NCBI RefSeq assembly: GCF_009733595.1
Contig: NZ_WOFH01000006.1
Span: 434,001 to 498,000 of the forward strand
From: Actinomadura litoris
GTDB lineage: Bacteria; Actinomycetota; Actinomycetes; Streptosporangiales; Streptosporangiaceae
DNA: 64,000 nt
Direction: 5' to 3'
Positions 42,500 through 51,166 of this stretch are shown here, one piece after another (positions within the stretch are counted from its first letter, which is position 1; each line of letters begins with the position of its first letter). The notes under the pieces were generated by a model. The model saw only the letters and a list, made by a program, of their open reading frames with translations, was not told the origin of the DNA and made no database searches. A program made the position numbers and the translations under genes.

Positions 42500-43349
42500 G
42501 GGAGCGATCGCCGGACTCGCCGGCGGCGGCGCCTACGCCGCACTCGGGCTCTGCCTCACGCTCATGTTCCGCCTGGTCAGGGTCGTCAACTTCGCCCAGG
42601 TCGCGATCGGCGTGATCGGCGTCTACACGATGGCGATCGCCTCCGAGCACGGCTGGCCCTACGGGGCCGCCGCGCTCGCGGGGCTGCTCGCCGCGACGCT
42701 GGTCGCCGCCGTGCTCGGCTGGGTGATGGGCAAGTGGTTCGGGGAGGCGGGCGCCGACCAGCGCTCGGCGATCTCCATCGCGTTCCTCGTCGGCCTGCTC
42801 GCCGTCTCCTACCTGGTGTTCGGCACCGACCCGCGCCGGATGCCCGGCAAGTTCGGCGGCTCGCTGTTCACCGTGGACGGCATCACGGTCACGCAGGCGG
42901 CGGCCGTCTGCGCGGTCGGCTCGGTGGTGGTCGCGGGCGCGGCGTGGCTCGTCCTCACCCGGACGGTCCTCGGGCTGCGGCTGCGGGCACTGTCGGAGCG
43001 GCCGACGACCGCCGAGCTGCACGCGATCCCCTCCCGCCGCCTCGGCGTCGGGATGTGGGCGGTCACCGGGCTGCTCGCGGCGGCCGTGCTGCTGGTCGTC
43101 GCGCCGCAGCAGACCAGTGACCAGACGTCGCTGGCGCTGATGGTGATCCCGGCGGGCGCCGCGGCGCTGGTCGGCGGCTTCACCAGCCTCGGCCGGACGG
43201 TCGCGGGCGGCCTCGGGCTCGGCGCGCTCCAGGGCGCGCTGGCCCACGTCACCGAGTTGCAGCAGTACCGCGACACGGTGCCGTTCCTGGCGATCCTCGC
43301 CATCTTGATCTGGTCCCAGAGGCGGGAGGTGTGGGATGCGGCTCGCTGA
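42492..43349 (+). CDS. Branched-chain-type ABC permease (LivH type)
   Basis: A 285-residue membrane protein with about eight helices and the family start GLAGGGAYAALGLCLTLMFR followed by VVNFAQ. It forms half of the membrane channel. It overlaps the binding-protein gene by eight bases and the next gene by 14 bases. Confidence 0.92.
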   Translation: MLEGAIAGLAGGGAYAALGLCLTLMFRLVRVVNFAQVAIGVIGVYTMAIASEHGWPYGAAALAGLLAATLVAAVLGWVMGKWFGEAGADQRSAISIAFLVGLLAVSYLVFGTDPRRMPGKFGGSLFTVDGITVTQAAAVCAVGSVVVAGAAWLVLTRTVLGLRLRALSERPTTAELHAIPSRRLGVGMWAVTGLLAAAVLLVVAPQQTSDQTSLALMVIPAGAAALVGGFTSLGRTVAGGLGLGALQGALAHVTELQQYRDTVPFLAILAILIWSQRREVWDAAR

Positions 43350-45060
43350 CAAGCAGGCCAACCCGGCCGCGTCGGTGCTCGGCCCGCTCGCCCAGCCGGC
43401 CGTCGCGCTGCTGGTCATCGCGGTCGCGGCGGCGGTCGTCCCGCAGTACTGGCTGTTCCTCGCGACGTCGGTGCTGGTGTCGGCGGTCGCGCTGCTCGGC
43501 CTCGGCATCGTCGGACGCGCCGGGATGAACTCGCTGTGCCAACTCGCGTTCGCGGCGGTCGGCGCGTGGACGGTCGCCCAGCTCAACGTCTGGCAGGCGC
43601 CGGGCGGGCTGATCGTCTGGACGATCGCGGGCGGTGTCGCCGCGATGCCGTTCGGCGTGCTGATCGGGCTTCCGGCGCTGCGGCTGCGGGGGGTCCACCT
43701 CGCGGTCGTCACGCTCGGGTTCGCGGCGGCCGCCGACGTGGTGATCGCGGCGGTCAACTTCCCCGGCGTGGAGACGTTCGAGCAGGTCGAGCGGCCGATG
43801 TTCATCGCCACCGACCGGCAGTACTTCGTCTACGCGGGCGTGCTGTTCGTCGTCGCCGCGATCGGCGTCGAGTGGCTCGGCCGCACCCGGATGGGCGCCG
43901 CGTGGCGCGCCGTCCGGTTCTCCGAGCGCGCGACCGCCGCGTCCGGGACGAGCGTCGCCCGCGCCAAGCTGTCGGCGTTCGCGCTGAGCGCGTTCGGCGC
44001 GGGCCTGGCGGGCGGGCTGCTCGCCGGGCAGGTCGGCATGATCACGGCGCAGAACTTCACCACGATCAGCTCGCTGGCGCTGTTCGTCGTCGCCGTCATG
44101 GCGGGCAGCGAGTACGTGGGCGGCGCGCTGTTCGGCGGCGTCCTGATCGCGTTCGTGCCGGAGATCTTCCGCCGCGCCGGGATCAACCAGGACTGGGCGA
44201 ACGTGCTGTTCGGCGTCGGCGCCGTCCAGGCGCTCTCGCAGGGCAGCAGCGTCAGCGAGGGGCTGGCCCGCAGGCTGCGGGCGCGCAGACCCGCGCGCGT
44301 CCCCGAACCCCGGCCGTCGCAGGACGTCGGCGCGCCGCCGCTGGGGACCAGGCCGCTGCTGGAGGTCGAGGGCCTCGGCGTCCGGTTCGGGCAGGTCGTC
44401 GCGCTGGAGAACGTGGACCTCGTCGTCCCCGAGGGCACCGTCATGGGGCTGATCGGGCCGAACGGCGCGGGCAAGTCCACGCTCACCGACGCGCTGTCGG
44501 GGTTCCTCACGTCCGCGACGGGGTCGGTCACGCTCGACGGCCGCAAGCTGGACGGGATGCCCGTGCACCGCCGCGCCGCCGCCGGGCTGCGCCGCACCTT
44601 CCAGCAGGACCGCGTCCCGACCGGCCTCACCGTCGGCGCCTACCTGCGCTTCGCCGCGCACCGCTCGGTCACCCGGGAGGAACTGGAGGAGGTCCGCACG
44701 TTCCTCGGCTGCCCGGCCCTGAACGCGCACGTCTTCGACCTGGACGTCGGCAGCCGCCGCCTGCTGGAGGTGGCCGCCGCGCTGCTGGCCCGGCCGAAGC
44801 TGATCATCCTGGACGAGCCCGCCGCCGGCCTCGCGCACGCCGAGTCGCTCGCCCTCGCCGACCGGCTCGTGGAGGTGCCCGCCCGGTTCGGCGCGTCCGT
44901 GCTGCTGATCGAGCACGACCTCGACATGGTCCGGCGGGCCTGCGCGAGCGTCGTCGTCCTCGACTTCGGCTCGGTCATCGCCTCGGGACCGCCCGCCGAG
45001 GTGCTCGCCAGGCCCGAGGTCGCCCGCGCCTACCTGGGAGACGAGGTGGCACTCACGTGA
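43336..45060 (+). CDS. Fused ABC permease-ATPase (LivM-LivG type)
   Basis: A 574-residue fusion: a LivM-like membrane part (about 1-305, with the GLIG-type core LRLRGVHLAVVTLGFAAA), a Pro/Arg linker, then a LivG-like ATPase (about 335-574). Walker A is GPNGAGKST and Walker B is IILDEPAAGL. The signature region reads LDVGSRRLLEVAAALL instead of the usual LSYGQ, so the second ATP site may be weakened. Such fusions are known in this importer class. The next gene starts inside its stop (GTGA). Confidence 0.9.
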   Translation: MRLADKQANPAASVLGPLAQPAVALLVIAVAAAVVPQYWLFLATSVLVSAVALLGLGIVGRAGMNSLCQLAFAAVGAWTVAQLNVWQAPGGLIVWTIAGGVAAMPFGVLIGLPALRLRGVHLAVVTLGFAAAADVVIAAVNFPGVETFEQVERPMFIATDRQYFVYAGVLFVVAAIGVEWLGRTRMGAAWRAVRFSERATAASGTSVARAKLSAFALSAFGAGLAGGLLAGQVGMITAQNFTTISSLALFVVAVMAGSEYVGGALFGGVLIAFVPEIFRRAGINQDWANVLFGVGAVQALSQGSSVSEGLARRLRARRPARVPEPRPSQDVGAPPLGTRPLLEVEGLGVRFGQVVALENVDLVVPEGTVMGLIGPNGAGKSTLTDALSGFLTSATGSVTLDGRKLDGMPVHRRAAAGLRRTFQQDRVPTGLTVGAYLRFAAHRSVTREELEEVRTFLGCPALNAHVFDLDVGSRRLLEVAAALLARPKLIILDEPAAGLAHAESLALADRLVEVPARFGASVLLIEHDLDMVRRACASVVVLDFGSVIASGPPAEVLARPEVARAYLGDEVALT

Positions 45061-45773
45061 AGGAACTGAAGCTGGAGGACGTCGCGGTCGCGCGCGGCGC
45101 CGCACCGATCGTCCGCGACGTGACGCTCACCGTGCCCGCCGGGGAGGTGACCGTCCTGCTCGGCCCGAACGGCGCCGGGAAGACGACGCTGCTGGAGGCG
45201 GTGGCGGGCGTGCTGCCGATCGCCTCGGGCCGGCTGACCGGCGACGGCGACGACCTCGCCGGGCTCGACCGGGTCGCGCGGGCCCGGCGCGGCATCGCGC
45301 TCGTCGAGCAGGGCCGGACGGTGTTCACCCAGCTCACCGTCGCCGAGAACCTGCGGGTCGTGCGGCGCGGCGGCGGCCCCGACCGGACCGCCGAGCTGTT
45401 CCCCGAGCTGGACAAGCGGATGGACGTCCCGGCCGGGCTGCTGTCGGGCGGCGAGCAGCAGATGGTCGTGCTCGCCCGCGCGCTCGCGATGTCGCCGTCG
45501 GTGCTGCTGATCGACGAGATGTCGCTCGGCCTCGCCCCGGTGATCGTGAAGCGGCTGCTGCCCGCCGTCCGGCAGCTCGCCGACGAGGGCGTCGCGGTGC
45601 TGCTCGTCGAGCAGTTCGCGACGCTCGCGCTGGAGATCGCCGACACCGCGCACGTGCTGGCGGGCGGCCGGGTCACCCACAGCGGCCCGGCGGCCCCGCT
45701 GCGCAAGTCGCCGGAGCTCCTGCACGCCGCCTACCTGGGCGAACCTGGCCGAGTCGATGAAGAGGGAGCGTGA
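45057..45773 (+). CDS. ABC transporter ATPase (LivF type)
   Basis: A 238-residue ATPase. Walker A is GPNGAGKTT, the Q-loop is IALVEQGRTVF, the normal signature is LSGGEQQMVV, and Walker B is VLLIDEMSLGLAP. It pairs with the ATPase half of the fused subunit, which has the degenerate signature, so the heterodimer would have one standard and one altered site. The SDR gene follows after one base. Confidence 0.93.
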   Translation: MKELKLEDVAVARGAAPIVRDVTLTVPAGEVTVLLGPNGAGKTTLLEAVAGVLPIASGRLTGDGDDLAGLDRVARARRGIALVEQGRTVFTQLTVAENLRVVRRGGGPDRTAELFPELDKRMDVPAGLLSGGEQQMVVLARALAMSPSVLLIDEMSLGLAPVIVKRLLPAVRQLADEGVAVLLVEQFATLALEIADTAHVLAGGRVTHSGPAAPLRKSPELLHAAYLGEPGRVDEEGA

Positions 45774-45774
45774 G

Positions 45775-46563
45775 ATGGGACGGGTGCTGATCGTCACCGG
45801 CGGCGGCAGCGGGATCGGGGCGGCCGTCGCGCGCGGCGCCGCCGCGGACGACCACGTGGTGATCTGCGGGCGCCGCAAGGAGGCGCTGGAGCGGGTCGCG
45901 GCCGACAGCGGCGCCGAGCCGCGGGTCTGCGACGTCGCCTCCCCGGGCGCGGTCGCCGAGCTGGTCGAGGACGTCGTCGCCGCGCACGGACGGCTGGACG
46001 GCGTCGTCGCCAACGCGGGCGCGCTGCGCAACGGCGCCGTGCTCGACCTCTCGCCGCAGGACTGGCAGCTCACCATCGACACCAACCTGACGTCGGTGTT
46101 CCTGCTGGCCAAGGCCGCGCTGCCGCACCTGATCGAGGCGCGCGGGTCGCTGGTCGCGGTCTCCTCGGTGGCGGCGCTGCGGGTCCCGACGGGCGTCGCC
46201 GCGTATGCGACGTCCAAGGCGGGGCTGACCATGCTCACCCAGACCATCGCGGCGGACTACGGGCCGCGCGGCGTCCGCGCGAACGTGGTGTGCCCCGGCT
46301 GGATCCGCACCGAGATGTCCGACCGGGAGATGGAGGAGTTCGGCGCGCCGCACGGCATCGGGCGCGAGGAAGCCTACGAGGAGGTCACCCGGCTCGTCCC
46401 GCAGCGCAGGGCGGGCACGCCCGAGGAGGCCGCGGCGGCGGTGCTGTGGCTGCTCGGGCCCGAGGCGTCCTACGTCAACGGCGCCGTGCTGAGCGTCGAC
46501 GGCGGCACCGCGCTCCCCGACCCGGGCACGGTGCCGTTCGAGTTCCAGATCCGTCCGCGTTAG
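45775..46563 (+). CDS. Short-chain dehydrogenase/reductase
   Basis: A 262-residue classical SDR. The NAD(P) motif is TGGGSGIG (about 8-15), NAG is in VVANAGALRNG, and the Ser-Tyr-Lys triad is in VSSVAAL and AYATSKAG. The C-terminus (VNGAVLSVDGG) is standard. The ATG at 45775 is chosen because it follows a GAGGGAG ribosome site and the cofactor motif starts at the right distance. It is the last gene of the amidohydrolase-importer unit, so it probably works on a product of that route. Confidence 0.92.
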   Translation: MGRVLIVTGGGSGIGAAVARGAAADDHVVICGRRKEALERVAADSGAEPRVCDVASPGAVAELVEDVVAAHGRLDGVVANAGALRNGAVLDLSPQDWQLTIDTNLTSVFLLAKAALPHLIEARGSLVAVSSVAALRVPTGVAAYATSKAGLTMLTQTIAADYGPRGVRANVVCPGWIRTEMSDREMEEFGAPHGIGREEAYEEVTRLVPQRRAGTPEEAAAAVLWLLGPEASYVNGAVLSVDGGTALPDPGTVPFEFQIRPR

Positions 46564-46582
46564 CCCCGGGCTAGGCGGGGCT
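46562..46582. terminator. Weak hairpin between convergent genes
   Basis: AGCCCC (46562-46567) pairs with GGGGCT (46577-46582), overlapping a 10-bp direct duplication CTAGGCGGGG. Short, but placed between two convergent stops. Confidence 0.4.
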
Positions 46583-47576
46583 AGGCGGGGCTCGGCGCCA
46601 GGGCGTCCTGGTACAGCTCCGCGAGGATGTCATAGGAGCGCAGGCGGTCGGCGTGGTCGTACACCATCGTGGTGACCATGACCTCGTCGACCGCCGTCCG
46701 CTCGATGAGCGCGTCCATCTGCCGGCGGACGGTCTCCGGGCCGCCGATCACCTGGTCGGCGAGCCGCGCGTCGATCATCTGGCGCTCCAGCGGCGTGTAG
46801 GGGTGCGCGGCGGTCTCCTCGGGCGTCGGCATCAGCCCCGGGTTCCCCTGCCGCAGCCGCAGGAACGCGAGCGCCTGCGGGGCGGCCATCTCGCGGGCCG
46901 CCTCGTCGGTCTCGGCGGCGGTGACCGAGACGCCGATCATCGAGTACGGCTCCCGCAGCGCGCCCGGCCGGAACGACTCGCGGTACAGCGCCAGCGCGGG
47001 CACCGTGTTCTCGGCGCTGAAGTGGTGCGCGAACGCGAACGGCAGCCCGAGCAGCCCGGCCAGCCGCGCGCTGTAGCCGCTGGACCCGAGCAGCCAGACC
47101 GGCGGCTCGTTGCCCGCGGCGGGGGTCACCTTGCTCGCGGCGTCGAAGTAGGCGCGCAGCTCGACGACCTGCTCGGGGAAGTCGTCCACCGAGAGCGCGT
47201 CGGGGGAGCGGCGCAGGGCCCGCGCGGTCGCCTGGTCGGTGCCGGGGGCACGGCCGAGGCCGAGGTCGATGCGTCCCGGGAACAGGGCCTCAAGCGTCCC
47301 GAACTGCTCGGCCACCACCATCGGCGCGTGGTTCGGCAGCATGATCCCGCCCGATCCGACCCGGAGCGCCGACGTGGCCGCCGCGACCTGCCCGATCAGC
47401 ACGGCGGTCGCGGAGCTGGCGATCCCCGGCATCGCGTGGTGCTCGGCGAGCCAGTAGCGGTGGAAGCCGAGCCGCTCGGCGTGCCGGGCCAGGTCGAGGG
47501 TGTTGCGCAGGGCCTGGCCGGACGTGGAGCCGCTGACGACGGGGGTCAGGTCGAGAACGGAGAAGGGGACGCTCAT
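46581..47576 (-). CDS. Luciferase-like flavin-dependent oxidoreductase (MsnO8-like)
   Basis: A 331-residue LLM-class protein beginning [13 protein letters not shown]. It carries [20 protein letters not shown] and [23 protein letters not shown], landmarks of the flavin-dependent branch. The substrate is unknown. A TTG 12 bases upstream is an alternative start; the ATG is preferred because the family begins there. No clear ribosome site was seen. It converges with the SDR gene and is outside the operator-marked set. Confidence 0.87.
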   Translation of the reverse strand: MSVPFSVLDLTPVVSGSTSGQALRNTLDLARHAERLGFHRYWLAEHHAMPGIASSATAVLIGQVAAATSALRVGSGGIMLPNHAPMVVAEQFGTLEALFPGRIDLGLGRAPGTDQATARALRRSPDALSVDDFPEQVVELRAYFDAASKVTPAAGNEPPVWLLGSSGYSARLAGLLGLPFAFAHHFSAENTVPALALYRESFRPGALREPYSMIGVSVTAAETDEAAREMAAPQALAFLRLRQGNPGLMPTPEETAAHPYTPLERQMIDARLADQVIGGPETVRRQMDALIERTAVDEVMVTTMVYDHADRLRSYDILAELYQDALAPSPA

Positions 47577-47640
47577 AACGGGTGACAACCCGCCCGGCGG
47601 CCGTCCTCTTCCCGTTCCGAACCACCCGGTCCGCTCCGGC

Positions 47641-47967
47641 CTACCCGACGAGCATGGCGACCGCGGCCAGCGCCCCGCCGACGAGGGCGAGGGCGGGCAG
47701 CGGCGTGATGCACACCCACGACCACATCACCAGCCGGCGTCCGCGCTCCACCTCGCCCGAGGCGAACCGCTCCTCGGCGCGGGTGTAGAGCAGCGCGGCG
47801 ACCACGATCAGGGGGAAGAAGAGGAGCATCGTGAGCACGCCGAGCAGGAACGCGGCGACCTGGCCGCCGAGCGTGTAGGTGCCGTCCGCGCCGACGCCGA
47901 GCGCGAGGTGGTCAGAGGCGGCGGGGCGGTAGACGGGCTGCTGGGGGACGGCCTCGTACATGTGCAC
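47641..47967 (-). CDS. Small two-helix membrane protein
   Basis: A 108-residue protein. A short N-terminal cytoplasmic part is followed by helix 1 (about 36-61, [23 protein letters not shown]) and helix 2 (about 82-107). The loop is charged. The GTG at 47967 or the ATG at 47961 could be the start. The family is not recognised. Confidence 0.7.
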   Translation of the reverse strand: MHMYEAVPQQPVYRPAASDHLALGVGADGTYTLGGQVAAFLLGVLTMLLFFPLIVVAALLYTRAEERFASGEVERGRRLVMWSWVCITPLPALALVGGALAAVAMLVG

Positions 47968-47970
47968 ACC

Positions 47971-48000
47971 GATCTGGTCGTCGGAAATGTGACCCAGATC
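47971..48000. repeat. Short inverted repeat upstream of the small membrane protein
   Basis: GATCTGG (47971-47977) and CCAGATC (47994-48000) flank 16 bases immediately upstream of the start of the two-helix protein; a possible operator. Confidence 0.4.
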
Positions 48001-48161
48001 ATACGCTCGGTCACCGTCGTTCGCGAGACCCGCACGTCCTCTTTCCGGTAACTGGAAGCGGGCTGTGGTAACGGCCTGCGAAACGGGGGCGTGTCCAGCG
48101 TCGATTACCGGCCGGGGACGCGTCGCGAGGGCGCTGCGAGGGCGCGCCCAGAAGGAGGGCC

Positions 48162-48956
48162 GTGACCGAGTCGCCGGTCGGATCCGAGTACGCCCGTCCC
48201 CGGGACATCGTCGCCGCGTCCGCCGTCCTGCTGGTCTACGTGGTGGTGCTGGTGGTCGTGCTGGTGCAGGCGTGGCCGTCCGCGCCCGGCATCGGGCCGG
48301 ACGGGCGGGTGCGCCCCCAGCCGGAGACGGTCGCCGTCCACCTGCCGGGCTGGACGCCGCACCTGACGCGGGAGGCGAGCCTGTTCGTCGTGGTGATGGC
48401 CGCCGGGGCGCTCGGCTCGGTCGTGCACGCGCTGCGCTCGCTGTACTGGTATGTCGGGAACCGCGCGCTGCGCCGGAGCTGGCTGATGATGTACCTGTTC
48501 CTGCCGCTGGTCGGCGCGCTGCTCGGGCTGGTGGTGTACCTCGTGCTGCGCGGCGGGCTGACGAGCCCGGTGGGCGGGTCGGCCGAGATCAACCCCTACG
48601 GCGTCGCGGCGATCGCCGCGCTGGTCGGGTTGTTCTCCCGGGAGACGGCGGAGAAGCTGCGGGCGGTCTTCGCGACGCTGTTCGCCCCCGCCCAGCCCGG
48701 CCGCGACCAGGCGCTGCCGCCCCGGATCACCCGGATCGAGCCGGGGTCGGGGCCGGTCGGGACCGTCGTCACGGTCCACGGCACGGGCCTCGGGGCGGCG
48801 ACCGGCGTCCGGTTCGGCGACGCGGACGCGGCCGCCACCGACGTCACCGACACGCTGCTGCGGGCGAGGGTGCCGGAGGGCGCCACGACCGGCCGCGTCG
48901 TCGTCCACACCCCCGGCGGCCCGGCCACCGCCCCCGGCACCTTCACGGTGGGCTGA
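48162..48956 (+). CDS. Membrane protein with a C-terminal IPT/TIG domain
   Basis: A 264-residue protein with helices at about 16-37, 68-85, 103-130 and 144-160. An IPT/TIG immunoglobulin-like domain follows at about 185-263 (PPRITRIEPGSGPVGTVVTVHGTGL). TIG domains are binding modules. If the last helix exits the cell, the domain is outside; the topology is not certain. The GTG start has AAGGAGGG only three bases upstream. It converges with the nitrilase-superfamily gene 15 bp away. Confidence 0.8.
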   Translation: MTESPVGSEYARPRDIVAASAVLLVYVVVLVVVLVQAWPSAPGIGPDGRVRPQPETVAVHLPGWTPHLTREASLFVVVMAAGALGSVVHALRSLYWYVGNRALRRSWLMMYLFLPLVGALLGLVVYLVLRGGLTSPVGGSAEINPYGVAAIAALVGLFSRETAEKLRAVFATLFAPAQPGRDQALPPRITRIEPGSGPVGTVVTVHGTGLGAATGVRFGDADAAATDVTDTLLRARVPEGATTGRVVVHTPGGPATAPGTFTVG

Positions 48957-48971
48957 TGCGTTACTGAGCCG

Positions 48972-50423
48972 CTACTTCGTGCCGGGCAGGTGCGCGTGCC
49001 AGACGTCGTAGGCGGCGCCGGGCAGGACGCGGGGCAGCTCGGCGGTCGCGAGCCTGCCCAGCTCGGCGCCCGTGCTGGCGCTGCCGAACTGGAGCTCGGT
49101 CCCGTAGGCGGCGCGCTCCAGGTCGGCGGGGCCGGCGACCAGGCAGGTGTGGCGGGTGCCCTGGAGGTCCTCGTCCGGGATCGCCGCGCCGACGGCCAGG
49201 CTGTTGGACACCACGACCCAGCTGCCGAGGCCCGACACCTGCCGCTCGGCGCCCTGCTGCTCCCAGCGGTACTCGATGATCGGCTTGGAGAAGATCGGGA
49301 CGAGCAGGTGCGACACCCCGCACGCCTGCACCTCGCGCTCCCAGCCGATCGAGCGGCTGAGGTCCTCGCAGATCAGCGTGGCCAGCCGGCCGAGGGAGGA
49401 GTCGAGCACGGCGACCCGGGTGCCGGTCGCGGTGTACTCCTCGGCGGTGCCCTCCCGCGGCGCGTCCGGCAGCCGCCACAGCCGCATCTGCGCCGCGTCC
49501 AGCGTGAAGCCCGACAGCTTGTCCTGGACGAGCAGCTCCCGGCCCGTCCAGCGGTCGATGAGCACGGCGCGGTTCGGGGGCGGGTCGCCGCCGCCGACCG
49601 GGCCGGTGCCGACCAGCAGGAACCGCAGCGGATGCCGGTCGCGGTCGCGCCCGGCGGTGTCGAAGGCGACCTCCTTCCAGTGCTCCAGCAGCGCCTCCGA
49701 CAGCGAGGACTCGGGCATCACCGCGAGCTGCGCGCCCGACTCGTCCAGCCGCCGGACGATCGCCTTGATGCGGGAGCGGATCCCGGCCGAGTCCATCGGG
49801 CGGAGCCGGTAGACGGTCATGCCGAGCCGTTCCTCGAACTCGATCTCGATGTCGTCGAAGGTCTCCAGCACCGGCGCGCAGCCGACCGGGACCGGCGCGT
49901 CCCGGGAGAAGTGCGGGTCGTGGACGGCGGGCAGCACCCGGTGGTCGATCCGCTCCCACTCGGCCTGCGGGACGCGGTGGACGCCGAAGAACTCGGCCTT
50001 GGAGCGGCGCCCGAGCGGGCGGCCGGGGAAGGCGCAGCGGGGCAGCAGCGCGCCGGAGGTCTCCGGCCCGTTCAGCCTGCCCTCGGTCAGGTAGGTGACC
50101 AGGAGCCCGGTCAGCCGGGGGGCGTCGTAGTAGGGCCCGTAGGGGCTGGCGTGCGCGAGCGCGATGTCGAGCCCGAGCAGCAGCACGAACCGGCCGAGGT
50201 CGCCGCGCTCGGTGATGGTCTCCTCGACCTGCCCGGGGGGCAGTGAGCCGGTGTCGAGGACGGTCGAGGCGATGCGCTCCGCCTCCTGCCGGATCTGCGG
50301 GTCCTCGTACCAGCGGGTGGCCGTCCAGTCCTGGAAGACGCCGTCGCCGATGGCGTCGTACAGCAGGACGAACAGGTCGGCCGGTCCGATGGTGCGAGCG
50401 GATTCCGGCACATGGTCGGTCAT
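48972..50423 (-). CDS. Nitrilase-superfamily (carbon-nitrogen hydrolase) protein with an extended N-terminus
   Basis: A 483-residue protein, against 260-340 for most of the family. The C-terminal 270 residues carry the Glu-Lys-Cys triad: Glu in AVMPESSLSEA, Lys in LVQDKLSGF, Cys in ATLICEDLSRS. The N-terminal 180 residues are a separate unrecognised region. The motif order predicts amide or nitrile hydrolysis, with substrate unknown. The ATG at 50423 is preferred over a GTG further upstream. It is divergent from a winged-helix gene across about 200 bp that holds a direct repeat. Confidence 0.82.
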   Translation of the reverse strand: MTDHVPESARTIGPADLFVLLYDAIGDGVFQDWTATRWYEDPQIRQEAERIASTVLDTGSLPPGQVEETITERGDLGRFVLLLGLDIALAHASPYGPYYDAPRLTGLLVTYLTEGRLNGPETSGALLPRCAFPGRPLGRRSKAEFFGVHRVPQAEWERIDHRVLPAVHDPHFSRDAPVPVGCAPVLETFDDIEIEFEERLGMTVYRLRPMDSAGIRSRIKAIVRRLDESGAQLAVMPESSLSEALLEHWKEVAFDTAGRDRDRHPLRFLLVGTGPVGGGDPPPNRAVLIDRWTGRELLVQDKLSGFTLDAAQMRLWRLPDAPREGTAEEYTATGTRVAVLDSSLGRLATLICEDLSRSIGWEREVQACGVSHLLVPIFSKPIIEYRWEQQGAERQVSGLGSWVVVSNSLAVGAAIPDEDLQGTRHTCLVAGPADLERAAYGTELQFGSASTGAELGRLATAELPRVLPGAAYDVWHAHLPGTK

Positions 50424-50547
50424 AGGCGGCCCCCGGGGACGGCGTGCGTGTGTCACGAACGGTGGCCCGATCGTAACTCCGGTGACCGCCGCCTTTCAGT
50501 GGCATTCGCTACAGAGTCATGTGGCCGGTGGGGGAGCGTGCCCAGCA

Positions 50548-50568
50548 TCACTTGACAGTCACTTGGCA
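50548..50568. promoter_or_regulatory. Direct repeat TCACTTG(A/G)CA with 11-bp period
   Basis: Copies at 50548-50557 and 50559-50568 in the divergent region between the nitrilase-like and winged-helix genes. The first includes a TTGACA hexamer. One-turn spacing is typical of protein sites on one face of DNA. Confidence 0.45.
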
Positions 50569-50620
50569 TCGAGCGCACCCTGAAGGGGTCCGGTTTCTGT
50601 TCAGCGACCGAGGAGCCGCC

Positions 50621-51166
50621 GTGAGCACTGGGGACGACCGCCGGGCCGAGGTCCGGCGTCTCATCGACGCGATGGAGCACAACAAGATCATCAGTGACGG
50701 CCACTTCAGCGCGCTCGGCATGCTGATCACCGACGCCTCGCTCAGCGCCGACGAGCCCGCCCTGGTCGAATGCCAGGACGGGCTCCAGTGGCTGCACCGC
50801 CACTACCTCGACGTGGAGGCGCTGGACGGCCCGCAGCGCGAGCAGCGCGGGCGCATCCTCGGCCTGATCGACGTCGTGCACTGGGCGCTGCGGCGGCTGC
50901 CGTCCGGTCTCCAGCTCGCGCTCCAGCCGGGCGGTCACGCGGCCCGCTTCCTCGTCGCGGTCGCGCGCCGGCAGGGCCTGTCGAACCAGCAGCTCGCCGC
51001 CGAACTCGGCACCGACGAGACCGAGATCAGCCGGGTGGGCCGCAGGCTGCTGTCGGCCGGCGTCGTGTGGCGCCGCAAGGAATGGCGCCACAACGCGTGG
51101 GACATCACACCCCGGGGCCGCCAGTACCTGGAGAGCTCCGGCCTGCTCCCGAACGCCCCCGCCTAG
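50621..51166 (+). CDS. Winged-helix DNA-binding protein, unassigned family
   Basis: A 181-residue protein. The N-terminal 90 residues are helical and unrecognised. The C-terminal part (about 110-172) is a winged helix: RQGLSNQQLAAELGTDETEISRVGRRLLSAGVV is followed by a wing with WRRKEWRHNAWDITPRG. The GTG start has AGGAG five bases upstream. It is divergent from the nitrilase-like gene and probably controls it; this is inference from arrangement. Its last four bases overlap the convergent imine-reductase-like gene. Confidence 0.75.
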   Translation: MSTGDDRRAEVRRLIDAMEHNKIISDGHFSALGMLITDASLSADEPALVECQDGLQWLHRHYLDVEALDGPQREQRGRILGLIDVVHWALRRLPSGLQLALQPGGHAARFLVAVARRQGLSNQQLAAELGTDETEISRVGRRLLSAGVVWRRKEWRHNAWDITPRGRQYLESSGLLPNAPA

